A model generated the notes under the pieces. The model searched no databases and was not told where the DNA came from. It saw only the letters and a program-made list of their open reading frames with translations. From assembly GCF_014205835.1 (NCBI RefSeq), contig NZ_JACHCQ010000022.1, forward strand, positions 1 through 64,000: a stretch of 64,000 nucleotides of DNA. Reading direction: 5' to 3'. Of this stretch, positions 33,125 to 42,786 are shown piece by piece (the first letter of the stretch is position 1; every line of letters begins with the position of its first letter). The translations under genes and the position numbers were made by a program. Source of the stretch: Pedobacter sp. AK013. GTDB taxonomy: Bacteria; Bacteroidota; Bacteroidia; Sphingobacteriales; Sphingobacteriaceae.

Positions 33125-36001
33125 CTAAGGAACGATCTCTTCCAAATAACTCTCTACCGGCGGACAGGCACAGATCAATGATCGATCACCATGACTATCG
33201 TTAACACGGCCAACCGATGGCCAGAACTTACGTTCTAATACATAAGGAAGCGGGAATGCAGCAGTTTGACGGCTATAAGCATGGTCCCATTCGTTAGCAG
33301 TAATTACCGAAACCGTATGCGGTGCATTTTTTAATGGGTTATCTGTTTTATCTAAAGTACCGTTTTCTACTGCAGTAATTTCATTTTTAATCGCAATTAA
33401 AGCATCGCAGAAACGGTCTAGCTCGTGTTTAGGCTCCGATTCTGTAGGCTCAACCATTAAGGTACCTGCAACCGGAAACGAAACTGTTGGTGCATGGAAA
33501 CCGTAATCCATTAAACGTTTTGCGATATCGGTCACTTCAATTCCGAAAGCTTTGAACGAACGGCAATCTAAAATCATCTCATGTGCACAACGGCCCTGAG
33601 CACCTGAATAAAGTACCGGATAATGTTGCTCTAAACGCGCTTTCATGTAGTTTGCATTTAAAATGGCATATTTAGTAGCGTTGGTTAATCCTTCAGCACC
33701 CATCATGGCAATATAAGCGTGAGAAATGATCAGGATAGAAGCCGAACCCCAAGGTGCAGATGAAACTGCAGAAATAGATTTTCCTTTGTCGATATCAACC
33801 ACAGCATGACCTGGAAGATAAGGAACCAGGTGTTTAGCCACACCAATTGGGCCCATACCCGGACCACCACCACCGTGAGGGATACAGAAAGTCTTATGCA
33901 AGTTTAAGTGACAAACATCGGCACCGATATTAGCCGGACTTGTTAAACCAACCTGTGCATTCATGTTTGCCCCATCCATATAAACCTGTCCGCCATTAGC
34001 GTGGATAGTTTCGCAAATTTCGATAATACTTTCTTCGAACACTCCGTGGGTAGATGGATAAGTTACCATCAAACACGACAGGTTATCTTTGTGTAATTCT
34101 GCTTTCGCTTTTAAATCTTCAACATCGATATTACCGTTTTCTAAAGATTTAACCACAACAATTTTCATATCGGCCATTGCAGCAGAAGCAGGGTTTGTTC
34201 CGTGTGCCGAAGCAGGAATCAAGGCTACGTTACGGTGGAAATCGCCTCTGTCATGGTGATAAGCGCGGATAACCATTAAACCCGCATATTCGCCCTGAGC
34301 ACCAGCATTTGGCTGTAAACTCATAGCTGCAAAACCGGTAATTTCACTTAACCATTTATCCAATTCATTGAAAACAGAATAGTAACCCAATACCTGATCT
34401 GCAGCGGCAAACGGGTGGATGCGACCGAAATGAGACCAGGTAACCGGGATCATCTCTGCCGTGGCATTTAATTTCATGGTACAGCTACCCAAAGCAATCA
34501 TCGAGTGGCAAAGTGATAAATCTTTAGCTTCTAATGATTTGATATAACGCAACATCTCGTGCTCTGAATGATGCGAGTTAAAGATTGGGTGTGTTAAATA
34601 AGCTGAAGTACGTTGTAATGCAGCCGGAATAACGGTTTCTACATTTTCTACTACTTCAACCTGATCGGCTGCGACAGCTTTAACTTTAGCAAAGATTTTA
34701 GCAATTAAAGCTACATCTTCGAAAGTACTGGTTTCGTCGAACGAAATAGTCACAACGTTACCAACATAGTTTAAGTTGATTTCATTATCGATACATCCGG
34801 AGTGGATACCACCTTTTAAATCGCCTAAATCGAAACGGATGGTATCGAAATATGCAGCGTTTAACTGCTCAAAACCTAAATCTTTTAATGTAGCGGCTAA
34901 ACTGATGGCTAAACCATGTGTACGTTCTGCGATGGCTTTTAATCCTTTCGGACCATGATAAGCAGCATAAAAACCAGCCATAATAGCTAGTAATGCCTGT
35001 GCGGTACAGATGTTTGATGTTGCTTTATCTCTACGGATGTGCTGTTCGCGGGTTTGCAAAGCCATACGCAAAGCGTAATCGCCATGGCTATCGATGGTTA
35101 CACCAATAATACGACCTGGGATATTACGTTTATATTCTTCTTTAGTGGCAAAAAATGCTGCGTGTGGTCCACCAAAGCCCATTGGGATACCTAAACGTTG
35201 TGTTGTACCTACCACCACATCAACTCCCCACTCGCCCGGAGGCGTTAATAAGGTTAAGCTTAAAATATCGGCAACTACCGTTAATTTAATATTTTGGTTG
35301 TGCAATGCAGATGCAAAGTCTTTGTAATCAAAAACTTCACCATTTCCTGCCGGATACTGAACAATAGCACCAAAGAAATCTTCAGTGGCTACAAAATCTA
35401 AATGATTTCCGATAACCAGTTCAATGCCATAAGGGTTAGCACGTGTTTTTAAAATATCGATCGTTTGAGGGAAAAGCAATTCAGAAACAAAGAACTTTTT
35501 AGCCGCCTGATTTTTACGCAAGCTATATTGCATAAACATCGCCTCCGCGGCTGCAGTACCTTCATCCAATAAAGATGCATTTGCAATTTCCATCCCGGTT
35601 AAATCGATAACCATGGTTTGGAAGTTTAACAAAGCCTGTAAACGGCCCTGGGCAATTTCTGCCTGGTACGGCGTATATTGTGTGTACCATCCTGGGTTTT
35701 CGAATACGTTACGTAAAATTACACCCGGGGTAATGGTGTCATAATAACCCTGACCGATAAAGCTTTTGAAAACTTTATTCAACAATGAAGTTTGTTTTAA
35801 AGCACCAAGATATTCAGTTTCTGATTTCGCTGCAGGCAGGTTTAAAGGTTGTTTTAACCTAATTGCCGTCGGGACAGTTTGTTCAATCAGCTCATCAATA
35901 GAATTTACGCCAACAGTGTGCAACATTTCGGCTGTATCAGCCTGATTAGGAGCAATATGACGATTTTGAAAATCTTCCTTGTAGTGGATATTTAAGCTCA
36001 T
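33125..36001 (-). CDS. gcvP: Glycine dehydrogenase (decarboxylating), P-protein
   Basis: This PLP enzyme decarboxylates glycine and transfers the aminomethyl group to the lipoyl H-protein in the glycine cleavage system. The 958-residue full-length form holds both homologous halves. The PLP lysine is K703 in LHKTFCIPHGGGGPG, and the N-terminal half shows PGWYTQYTPYQAEIAQGRLQ. GcvT and GcvH are not in the window. It supplies one-carbon units that also connect to folP and ahcY. Confidence 0.97.
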   Translation of the reverse strand: MSLNIHYKEDFQNRHIAPNQADTAEMLHTVGVNSIDELIEQTVPTAIRLKQPLNLPAAKSETEYLGALKQTSLLNKVFKSFIGQGYYDTITPGVILRNVFENPGWYTQYTPYQAEIAQGRLQALLNFQTMVIDLTGMEIANASLLDEGTAAAEAMFMQYSLRKNQAAKKFFVSELLFPQTIDILKTRANPYGIELVIGNHLDFVATEDFFGAIVQYPAGNGEVFDYKDFASALHNQNIKLTVVADILSLTLLTPPGEWGVDVVVGTTQRLGIPMGFGGPHAAFFATKEEYKRNIPGRIIGVTIDSHGDYALRMALQTREQHIRRDKATSNICTAQALLAIMAGFYAAYHGPKGLKAIAERTHGLAISLAATLKDLGFEQLNAAYFDTIRFDLGDLKGGIHSGCIDNEINLNYVGNVVTISFDETSTFEDVALIAKIFAKVKAVAADQVEVVENVETVIPAALQRTSAYLTHPIFNSHHSEHEMLRYIKSLEAKDLSLCHSMIALGSCTMKLNATAEMIPVTWSHFGRIHPFAAADQVLGYYSVFNELDKWLSEITGFAAMSLQPNAGAQGEYAGLMVIRAYHHDRGDFHRNVALIPASAHGTNPASAAMADMKIVVVKSLENGNIDVEDLKAKAELHKDNLSCLMVTYPSTHGVFEESIIEICETIHANGGQVYMDGANMNAQVGLTSPANIGADVCHLNLHKTFCIPHGGGGPGMGPIGVAKHLVPYLPGHAVVDIDKGKSISAVSSAPWGSASILIISHAYIAMMGAEGLTNATKYAILNANYMKARLEQHYPVLYSGAQGRCAHEMILDCRSFKAFGIEVTDIAKRLMDYGFHAPTVSFPVAGTLMVEPTESEPKHELDRFCDALIAIKNEITAVENGTLDKTDNPLKNAPHTVSVITANEWDHAYSRQTAAFPLPYVLERKFWPSVGRVNDSHGDRSLICACPPVESYLEEIVP

Positions 36002-36466
36002 GCGGTATGAATAATAAATTTGCGTGCAAAGGTAGCAAAAATGAAGCTGTATTTCACTATCAATCAGTGTAAAAAAGGCGTCTTATTTATGCTTAAAAGC
36101 TACAAAATAGGTAGATTTTATGAGCAAAGACCAGGACAAACGTTTGTTCAATTTCAAGTAAAATTTTGATTATTTGGAAAGCAATGCCTGTACTGAAATT
36201 TAAATTTGTTCCCGCCATCCGCTTCAATCTTTTTGTGATTATTGTATGCTGATGCACGAAGCATCTGTTTCATCGGCTGCAGATGCTTTGTACCTCAGCA
36301 TGACAGTACATTCAGGGCTGCTGCGACCAAAAAGGATTTTCGCTGCTGTCGGTTTTATAAACAAAAGGAACTGCAATAAACCTAGGCTGCAGAATGCATT
36401 AGAATCATCTATTTTTAAATTCAGGCTTTTAGCTTAAACCTTTGGCCTTTCAGCTTAACCTTCCCC
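36002..36466. repeat. Intergenic region with a long imperfect hairpin
   Basis: About 465 bases with no gene. Positions 36246-36304 form a long imperfect hairpin (GCTGATGCACGAAGCATCTG against CAGATGCTTTGTACCTCAGC), another member of the GTCATGCTGA-type palindrome family. The upstream part is AT-rich and may contain the gcvP promoter. Confidence 0.65.
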
Positions 36467-37030
36467 TTACTTCTGCACTTTCCAACCCTCGTCTTTACTC
36501 AGCTTTAACTTATAGGTTTTGGTAATGAAGTTGCTGTTTTTATTGGCATCCTTATCGAAGGGTTCAAAATCGGTGGTATTCATTTTAAGTGATACGGTAA
36601 CTTTTGCCGTACTCGAATTTACCTGAGAAAAATCTACAGGTTTTTCATCGGCTAGAACATATTCTACCACTTTTACTGTTGCTTTATCGCGATCTTGTTT
36701 TAAAACCAGCGGACTCGCTTTGTCGGTTAAGGTAATTTGGTAAACGAAACTGCTATCTTTTGAAAGGAATTTCTTTTTAGCCGCTTTCAAATCTAATGTC
36801 ACCAAGCCTTTGCTTGCTAAAGTTTTATATTTACCAAGCTCAAACATATCGTTGGTACTGTTAAACTTTATTTCTCCAAAGTTGAAACGTGTAGTTTTAT
36901 ATTCAGGATTAGCTTTCAAATAATCAGTAATTACTGCTCCAGCCTCATCCTGATTAATAGTGGTTTTGGTTTTACAGGCGGTTAATCCAACGATGATAAA
37001 AGATAAAATATAAATAGTCAATTTTTTCAT
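36467..37030 (-). CDS. Putative lipoprotein, 187 residues
   Basis: I do not recognise a family. The product has a lipobox ending VGLTAC (C19) and a soluble alpha/beta region with many Lys and Asp residues; the segment LKMNTTDFEPFDKDAN and the C-terminal YKLKLSKDEGWKVQK suggest a beta-sandwich-like end. It is probably anchored to the outer membrane. It stands alone between gcvP and the DMT transporter. Confidence 0.7.
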   Translation of the reverse strand: MKKLTIYILSFIIVGLTACKTKTTINQDEAGAVITDYLKANPEYKTTRFNFGEIKFNSTNDMFELGKYKTLASKGLVTLDLKAAKKKFLSKDSSFVYQITLTDKASPLVLKQDRDKATVKVVEYVLADEKPVDFSQVNSSTAKVTVSLKMNTTDFEPFDKDANKNSNFITKTYKLKLSKDEGWKVQK

Positions 37031-37080
37031 GCGTATATGTTTATGCTTTTAAAGATATTTAATTTTTTGATATACAACCA

Positions 37081-37207
37081 ATATAAACCACAGAGTGCAC
37101 TAAGTTTTCACAGAGATCCTCTTGCCCCCTATATCCTTAATTGTTAAAAATAATAGCCCAGCTTTGAGCCCTCTGTACCTTCTCTCTGTGTGCTTTGCGG
37201 TAAAAAC
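37081..37207. repeat. ACAGAG/GCGGTAAAA-type repeat
   Basis: The segment begins with AAACCACAGAGTGCACTAAG and ends with CTGTGTGCTTTGCGGTAAAA, an inverted pair of words seen also at 30853-30995 and 42246-42362. It separates the lipoprotein and transporter genes. Confidence 0.55.
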
Positions 37208-37211
37208 TAGA

Positions 37212-38102
37212 TTAATCTCGCTTTAAATACTTCAGATTAGGCAAAACCATTGCCGATAAAATCACCACAACACCCACCCACCTTAAAAACGATACCTGCT
37301 CCTGCAGTACAAATCCAGCCATCATTACGGCAACAGGTAATTCTGCAGCACTTAAAATAGAACTAATGGCTGTTCCTATCCTTGGCACGCCTTCAGCATA
37401 AAATAATGGTGGAATAACCGTACCAAAAACCGAGATAATCAATCCCCATTTCAATAAACTTCCACCCAATGCACCATTAAACAAAAATACTGGTGGGAAA
37501 ACAATGAAGATCAATATACAGGCACCGCTAATCATCAGGGCACTTTTCTTTAACGGAACATATTCATTTCCGATCCTACCGCTCAATAATAGAAAGCCGG
37601 CGTAACAAAGTGCAGCCAGCAAACCGAAACCTATCCCTTTAAGATCCATACTTTCGATACTGGTTTCTGCCATTCCGCTGGCTAAAACCGTTCCGCCTAA
37701 AACCAATAAAATAGCCAAAAGCTGTAAGCCTGTCGGTTTCTTTTTAAAGATGAGGTACTCCATTAAAATACTCATCCAGATAAACTGCATCAATAAAATA
37801 ATGGCAACCGAATTAGGCACCAACTTTACGCACTGGTAATAGAAAATACTCACCAATCCTGTACAGGTACCAGCAATTATCATTTTCCACCAGGGTGTTA
37901 TGGCAGGCACAGCTTTAGCTTTATAACTGGCGGTTCTGCTTTGAAGGAAAAATAATATCCATAAAATTACGGCGCCGAAAAAAGCTTGAGTACCAGTAAC
38001 ATCGCCTAAGGTATAACCTTCGTGATAAGCCAGTTTAACAAACGTAGAAAGGATACCGAAACTACAGGCGCCCAAAAAAACAAGGAGAATTCCTTTTAAC
38101 AT
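37212..38102 (-). CDS. EamA/DMT superfamily transporter
   Basis: The 296-residue product has ten predicted membrane helices arranged as two EamA repeats (about 1-135 and 150-290), with the family pattern LVFLGACSFGILSTFVKLAY at the start. Such proteins export or exchange small metabolites such as amino acids or sugars. The substrate is unknown. It lies 42 nt downstream of pdxJ on the same strand. Confidence 0.9.
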   Translation of the reverse strand: MLKGILLVFLGACSFGILSTFVKLAYHEGYTLGDVTGTQAFFGAVILWILFFLQSRTASYKAKAVPAITPWWKMIIAGTCTGLVSIFYYQCVKLVPNSVAIILLMQFIWMSILMEYLIFKKKPTGLQLLAILLVLGGTVLASGMAETSIESMDLKGIGFGLLAALCYAGFLLLSGRIGNEYVPLKKSALMISGACILIFIVFPPVFLFNGALGGSLLKWGLIISVFGTVIPPLFYAEGVPRIGTAISSILSAAELPVAVMMAGFVLQEQVSFLRWVGVVVILSAMVLPNLKYLKRD

Positions 38103-38144
38103 TTATAACGTATCAAGTATAGAGAATCAAGTACAATTAGCTTT

Positions 38145-38861
38145 CTAAGCCAGTTGTTGTAAATATTTCTGAATGGTGGTTTCCAAACCTAAATAAAGAG
38201 CATCACTGATTAAAGCATGACCAATTGAAACTTCCAATAAACCTGGGATGCTCTGCGCAAAATAATGTAAGTTGTGTAAATCCAAATCGTGCCCCGCATT
38301 AATACCCAAACCCACTTTATTGGCATGGTGTGCAGCAGCAATATAACTCACTACCGCCTTTTCGCGGTCGGCAAAATAATTATGGGCATATGCTTCGGTA
38401 TATAGTTCAATCCGGTCTGTTCCGGTTTCGACAGCACCTTCTACCATTTCTACCACAGGATCAACAAAAATAGAAACACGGATGTCTTCCTTTTGAAAAA
38501 CAGCAACCATTTCTTTCAGGTAATCTTGATGTTTGATGGTATCCCAGCCGTGGTTTGAAGTAATCTGACCTTCGGCATCAGGCACCAAAGTAACCTGCGC
38601 AGGTTTATTGGCCAATACCAGATCAACAAATTTATCTTCCCTACAATTTCCTTCAATATTAAATTCTGTCGCAATAACAGCCTTTAAATCGTACACATCC
38701 TGATAGCGGATATGGCGTTCATCAGGGCGTGGATGCACGGTAATTCCCTGTGCGCCGAAACGCTCGCAATCTAATGCAACCTTAACCAGATCAGGATTAT
38801 TACCCCCGCGACTGTTGCGGAGTGTAGCAATTTTATTGATATTAACCGATAACTTTGTCAT
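38145..38861 (-). CDS. pdxJ: Pyridoxine 5'-phosphate synthase PdxJ
   Basis: PdxJ condenses 1-deoxy-D-xylulose 5-phosphate with 3-amino-2-oxopropyl phosphate to make pyridoxine phosphate. The 238-residue product shows LSVNINKIATLRNSRGGNNPD at the start, the GAQGITVHPRPDERHI active-site strand, FNIEGN and the late VSIGHALISDAL loop. All signature segments of the PdxJ TIM barrel are present. Confidence 0.96.
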   Translation of the reverse strand: MTKLSVNINKIATLRNSRGGNNPDLVKVALDCERFGAQGITVHPRPDERHIRYQDVYDLKAVIATEFNIEGNCREDKFVDLVLANKPAQVTLVPDAEGQITSNHGWDTIKHQDYLKEMVAVFQKEDIRVSIFVDPVVEMVEGAVETGTDRIELYTEAYAHNYFADREKAVVSYIAAAHHANKVGLGINAGHDLDLHNLHYFAQSIPGLLEVSIGHALISDALYLGLETTIQKYLQQLA

Positions 38862-38944
38862 GCGACAAAGATAATGCTTTGCCCCTGTTAATCTTAAACC
38901 TTAAAAAAATTTGACTTTTTTTTGCTCATATTTGCTTCCTGTAA

Positions 38945-40582
38945 ATGAACTTAAAAGATACCTCCCTATATAGAATTTTAATCGTCCTGATTGCTTTGGT
39001 GAGTATATTGGCTCTTTTTGGTGGGGTGATGGAACCCGATTCAGCACTTTATGCATCCATAGCCAAAAATATGGTGTTGCGAAATGATTGGATCAATATT
39101 TATGTTCGTGGTGCAGATTGGCTGGATAAACCACATTTAACTTTTTGGCTGGCTGCTGCCTCATTTAAAGTTTTCGGGATTAATGCTTTTGCCTATAAAC
39201 TTCCGTCTTTTCTGTTCGGATTATTGGGTGCAGGTTACCTTTATAAACTGGCAAAGGATATTTATAGCGAAAAAACTGGGTTAATCAGCGTATTGATTTT
39301 TTTAAGTTCGCTGCATATCCTTATTTCCACTTTTGATGTACGTGCCGAGGTTTACATTACCACTTTTACCTTGGCAGCCATTTATCATTATTATAAAGCA
39401 CACCAAGGTTCTTTCTGGCATATTGTTGCAGGTTCCTTTTTCGCCGCCTGTGCCATTATGATTAAAGGCATATTTGTATTGATTCCTGTTTTTGGAGGTT
39501 TCATTATCTATTGGTTATTAACCAGTCAGTTTAAACAGTTATTGAAACCGAAATGGTGGCTGGCCATTGTGCTGATTTTCATTTTTATTATTCCAGAACT
39601 ATATGCTCTATATGTTCAGTTTGATTTACATCCCGAGAAAGTGGTATTTGGAAAAACTGGCATTTCTGGCTTAAAATTCTTCTTCTGGGATAGCCAATTC
39701 GGTCGCTTTTTTAACAGTGGACCGATAAAAGGCAAAGGCGATATTTCATTCTTCCTGCATACCACGCTTTGGGCATTTTTACCCTGGTCGATACTTTTTT
39801 ATACAGCAGCAGTTAATCTTTTTAAAAAGAAAAACAGAGCCGGTTTACCTGCTCAAAGCATTATCATCTGGACCAGTGCGGCAATTACTTTCCTGTTGTT
39901 TTCATTGTCTAAATTTCAGTTGCCACATTATATTTTAATCATTCTCCCACAATTTGCAATTATTACGGCCCTATATGTACAGAAGTTGGAAGGCAAAATT
40001 TTAAAGGTATTTTTCATCATTCAAAATGCACTGGCAGTTTTAATCGTTTTGATGTTATCTGCCGTTGCTGTCTTTTTCGGGTTTACCAATAATTACATCG
40101 CAGTTGCAATTTTGGTCATTTTATTGGCAGTTTCTTTTTTAATTTTCAAAGGATTAAAAACGGAAACACTAATTGGCCGCACCTTATTAACTTCGGTAGG
40201 TTTAATGATATTTCTTTCATCTTTCTTTTATCCCACACTTTTAAAATACGAAGCCGGTATGCAAGCAGGTTTATGGCTGAAAGAAAATTATCCAGGTACA
40301 AAACCCATGGTACTTATTTACAGCGACGCATACTCCTTTGATTTTTACGCCGAAGGCGAGCCTAAATATTTCTGGAGTTATGAAGAACTGGAGAAAGTTA
40401 ATCCAAAAGGATTAATTCTATTTGTTGACAAAAGAGACATAGACAATGTAAGATTTAAGTATGCCGCAAAAATATTACAGGATTTTAGATATTTCCATAC
40501 GACTAAATTGACGCCAAAATTCTTAAATTCAAACACAAGAGAAGAAGTACTAGAACATTTCTTTCTAATAAAAATACTTTAA
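38945..40582 (+). CDS. ArnT-like membrane glycosyltransferase (GT39/PMT-like)
   Basis: The 545-residue product has about 11-12 membrane spans and the GT-C signature in the first loop, with the acidic MEPDSALYASIAKNM and WLDKPHLTFWLAAASFKVFG motif shared by ArnT-type enzymes, which transfer sugars from polyprenyl phosphates. The C-terminal soluble part (about 440-545) follows. The next gene is a GtrA-family protein starting four bases after its stop. The acceptor may be lipid A, a glycan or a protein; this is not determined. Confidence 0.9.
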   Translation: MNLKDTSLYRILIVLIALVSILALFGGVMEPDSALYASIAKNMVLRNDWINIYVRGADWLDKPHLTFWLAAASFKVFGINAFAYKLPSFLFGLLGAGYLYKLAKDIYSEKTGLISVLIFLSSLHILISTFDVRAEVYITTFTLAAIYHYYKAHQGSFWHIVAGSFFAACAIMIKGIFVLIPVFGGFIIYWLLTSQFKQLLKPKWWLAIVLIFIFIIPELYALYVQFDLHPEKVVFGKTGISGLKFFFWDSQFGRFFNSGPIKGKGDISFFLHTTLWAFLPWSILFYTAAVNLFKKKNRAGLPAQSIIIWTSAAITFLLFSLSKFQLPHYILIILPQFAIITALYVQKLEGKILKVFFIIQNALAVLIVLMLSAVAVFFGFTNNYIAVAILVILLAVSFLIFKGLKTETLIGRTLLTSVGLMIFLSSFFYPTLLKYEAGMQAGLWLKENYPGTKPMVLIYSDAYSFDFYAEGEPKYFWSYEELEKVNPKGLILFVDKRDIDNVRFKYAAKILQDFRYFHTTKLTPKFLNSNTREEVLEHFFLIKIL

Positions 40583-40586
40583 CTTG

Positions 40587-40967
40587 ATGGATTTATTTTT
40601 CCGCATCTTAAAATTTGGATTGACAGGTTTCCTCGGCATGGCGATTGATTTCGGTGCCACTTGGCTATGCAAAGAGAAAATCAGGATAAACAAATATATT
40701 TCTAATGCCATCGGTTTTACTTTGGCCGTAACCAATAATTACCTCATTAACCGGGTATGGACATTTCAGAGCACCAATAGCCATTGGGGAACTGAATTCA
40801 GCAAATTTTTAGTGGTGAGTTTAATCGGTTTAGGGTTAAATACCTTTATTATTTATCTTTTTCATCAGCGGAAAAACGGAACAAACTTTTACGTGGCGAA
40901 GTTTTTTGCAATTGTAATTGTATTTGTATGGAATTTTTTGGCGAATATGTTGTTTACATTTAGGTAA
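40587..40967 (+). CDS. GtrA family membrane protein
   Basis: The 126-residue product has four membrane helices and the GtrA signature (FRILKFGLTGFLGMAIDFG at the start and NYLINRVWTFQS). GtrA proteins are thought to flip or assist undecaprenyl-linked sugars. It is translationally coupled with the ArnT-like gene, consistent with a lipid-linked sugar system. The ATG at 40587 is preferred over a TTG one codon upstream. Confidence 0.9.
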   Translation: MDLFFRILKFGLTGFLGMAIDFGATWLCKEKIRINKYISNAIGFTLAVTNNYLINRVWTFQSTNSHWGTEFSKFLVVSLIGLGLNTFIIYLFHQRKNGTNFYVAKFFAIVIVFVWNFLANMLFTFR

Positions 40968-40982
40968 AATACTTTCGAAATG

Positions 40983-41008
40983 GATCCTGAAACAAGTTCA
41001 GGATGACG
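40983..41008. repeat. Palindromic repeat after gtrA-like gene
   Basis: ATCCTGAAACAAGTTCAGGAT (about 40984-41004) is a palindrome of the dispersed GTCA...TGAC family, a further copy of the element seen at 50841-50902. Confidence 0.75.
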
Positions 41009-41075
41009 GTCGGTTCAAAATTTTTATGCAATTTGCGCGGACTAATGAGCTAATGACCACTGAACGATGAACTAT

Positions 41076-41198
41076 TTAAGTAACGTTTTTGCCAATAAAA
41101 TAGAACACCACAAGCCATATTAATCCTTTAATCAGGAAGAATAAAAACCCAACTAGCCCCACCCGCTTAAACCATAATTTTACTTTTTCTTTGTTCAT
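41076..41198 (-). CDS. Conserved 40-residue single-span membrane protein
   Basis: An ATG at 41198 gives MNKEKVKLWFKRVGLVGFLF followed by FLIKGLIWLVVFYFIGKNVT. A positively charged start (five Lys/Arg in the first 12 residues) precedes one long hydrophobic helix with a central Lys. I recall close homologues of this size annotated as small hypothetical proteins in Bacteroidota, which favours a real gene, but I cannot check this here. Function is unknown. Confidence 0.6.
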   Translation of the reverse strand: MNKEKVKLWFKRVGLVGFLFFLIKGLIWLVVFYFIGKNVT

Positions 41199-41258
41199 GG
41201 CGATGTTTGTAAAGATAATGGATTTGGCTTAAATTAGAAAGATTTTAAATAAGGAAAT

Positions 41259-42239
41259 ATGAAGTTATCTAAACATCTGTTGCTCTTTTTTTTCTCCATT
41301 TGCTTGTTCAGCACTCAAGTTTCTGCTCAGAATTTTGATAACCTTAAACGGTATAAGGTAAGTTTTGCCCTGGCAACAGGTGCTAACGAGAAGCTGATTG
41401 CATTGAGAAGTTTCTTTGCAAATAATCAAAAATATTTATTACTGGTTAATCCCGAAACCTTAGATACTAAAGTTGATTTAGCAGCTGGTTATACCACAAG
41501 CAGCCTTCAGTATTCCAACGTATTAGCCATTTTTAAAAATACAGCATATATTAAATCCCTAGAAGCCGCAGCCGCTAAAGATCTGCAGCTTCAAAATGCA
41601 GGGATCGACCACGCCATCCCGAATGAAAAAGGAATTACTTTAACGATCGATCTTTGTCCATCGCACAAGGCTTTGGACAGGATTATTTTTCAGTCTGTTT
41701 TCGATGAATTTAAAAAGATAGAACAGCCTGCGCCATTAGCAGTTTCCGTTTCGGGCAAATGGATGCTTAAACATCAGGATGACCTGAACTGGCTGAAAAG
41801 CCTAACGGAGAAAAAAGAACTGAACATTACCTGGGTAAACCATACCTACAACCATGAGGTAAATAAGCTGCCACTGGCAGAGAATTTTTTACTCGCACCG
41901 GGCACCAATTTAGACGTAGAGGTATTGGAAAACGAAAAACTAATGCTCAAAAATGGATTAACGCCATCGGTATTTTTCCGTTTCCCGGGCTTGGTATCTG
42001 ATAAGACCATTGTTGAAAAAATTGAAGCCTACGGATTAATTCCGATTGGAAGCGACGCCTGGTTAGCCAAAGGACAACAGCCTAATGCAGGAAGCATTGT
42101 ACTTATCCACGGTAACGGAAATGAAGAAGTTGGTGTAAAAGATTTCATCCGGTTATTAAAAACTAAACAGGCGGATGTAAAGAACAAACAGTGGTTGCTT
42201 TTCGATTTAAGAGAGGGTTTGGAAAAGGAATTTGAATAA
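41259..42239 (+). CDS. Exported polysaccharide-deacetylase-like protein
   Basis: The 326-residue product has a signal peptide (about 1-23) and NodB-like features: the aspartate strand ITLTIDLCPS, the HxxxH-type motif NHTYNHEV for metal binding, the RFPG motif (FFRFPGLVS) and a late IVLIHGNGNE histidine. It may deacetylate a cell-wall or capsule glycan, but the distance between motifs is unusual and the activity is not proven. It stands alone. Confidence 0.78.
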   Translation: MKLSKHLLLFFFSICLFSTQVSAQNFDNLKRYKVSFALATGANEKLIALRSFFANNQKYLLLVNPETLDTKVDLAAGYTTSSLQYSNVLAIFKNTAYIKSLEAAAAKDLQLQNAGIDHAIPNEKGITLTIDLCPSHKALDRIIFQSVFDEFKKIEQPAPLAVSVSGKWMLKHQDDLNWLKSLTEKKELNITWVNHTYNHEVNKLPLAENFLLAPGTNLDVEVLENEKLMLKNGLTPSVFFRFPGLVSDKTIVEKIEAYGLIPIGSDAWLAKGQQPNAGSIVLIHGNGNEEVGVKDFIRLLKTKQADVKNKQWLLFDLREGLEKEFE

Positions 42240-42245
42240 CCTGCT

Positions 42246-42362
42246 TTTTAACCGCAAAGGACGCAGAGTGAAGGCGCGGAGCACACAAAGCCCGGTCAAA
42301 TAGTTTTCGATGATCCAGTTTAGCGCCTCTTTGCGAAAAGCTTTGTGTTCTTTGCGGTAAAA
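42246..42362. repeat. Inverted ACCGCAAAG / CTTTGCGGT repeat element
   Basis: The stretch starts AACCGCAAAGGACGCAGAG and ends CTTTGTGTTCTTTGCGGTAA, an imperfect inverted repeat of about 117 bp between a plus-strand gene and a convergent minus-strand gene. It could serve as a bidirectional terminator-like spacer; the same words occur at 30853-30995 and 37081-37207. Confidence 0.6.
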
Positions 42363-42704
42363 CTACTTCTTAACCGGCAATAACTTTATTTCTTTTGCTT
42401 TAAAGCGGTTATTTACAATCTCGCCGGTAACTTCTGCTTTACTTACGGCATTACAAAAACCATGCTCGCCATGGGCATCGCCAAAATCGTCAATACCTTT
42501 TCCATCCACAAAATAAGATTTACCATCTATTTTCACAGCTAATTCGCAATCTTTACCTTTCATTTTAAACTGGCATTCGCCACAGGCAATATCTACCGTT
42601 TGTTTGGTAATTACTTTTGCTGTTTCAGCTTTTTTAGGTGTGGTTTGAGCATTCGCAGAAACTGCAAATACGCCAAGAATTAAAGCAAATATTAACTTTT
42701 TCAT
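42363..42704 (-). CDS. Exported DUF6370-like protein
   Basis: The 113-residue product from the ATG at 42704 has a signal peptide (MKKLIFALILGVFAVSANA) and a mature part with four cysteines (CGECQFKMKGKDC and HGFCNAV) and several His/Asp residues that could bind metal. It matches small DUF6370-type proteins of Bacteroidota. A GAAGG ribosome binding site lies six bases upstream; a longer upstream frame lacks a signal peptide and is in repeat DNA, so it is rejected. Confidence 0.8.
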   Translation of the reverse strand: MKKLIFALILGVFAVSANAQTTPKKAETAKVITKQTVDIACGECQFKMKGKDCELAVKIDGKSYFVDGKGIDDFGDAHGEHGFCNAVSKAEVTGEIVNNRFKAKEIKLLPVKK

Positions 42705-42786
42705 TATACCTTCTTTTTTCAAATGTAAGTTTTCAAAAACAAAAGGACTACAATTCTTTGTAAAATAAACCTGATGGGAACGAACA

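Noticed and set aside
36246..36437. Short plus-strand frame within the hairpin region after gcvP
   Set aside because: Most of it is palindromic repeat sequence; no coding character.
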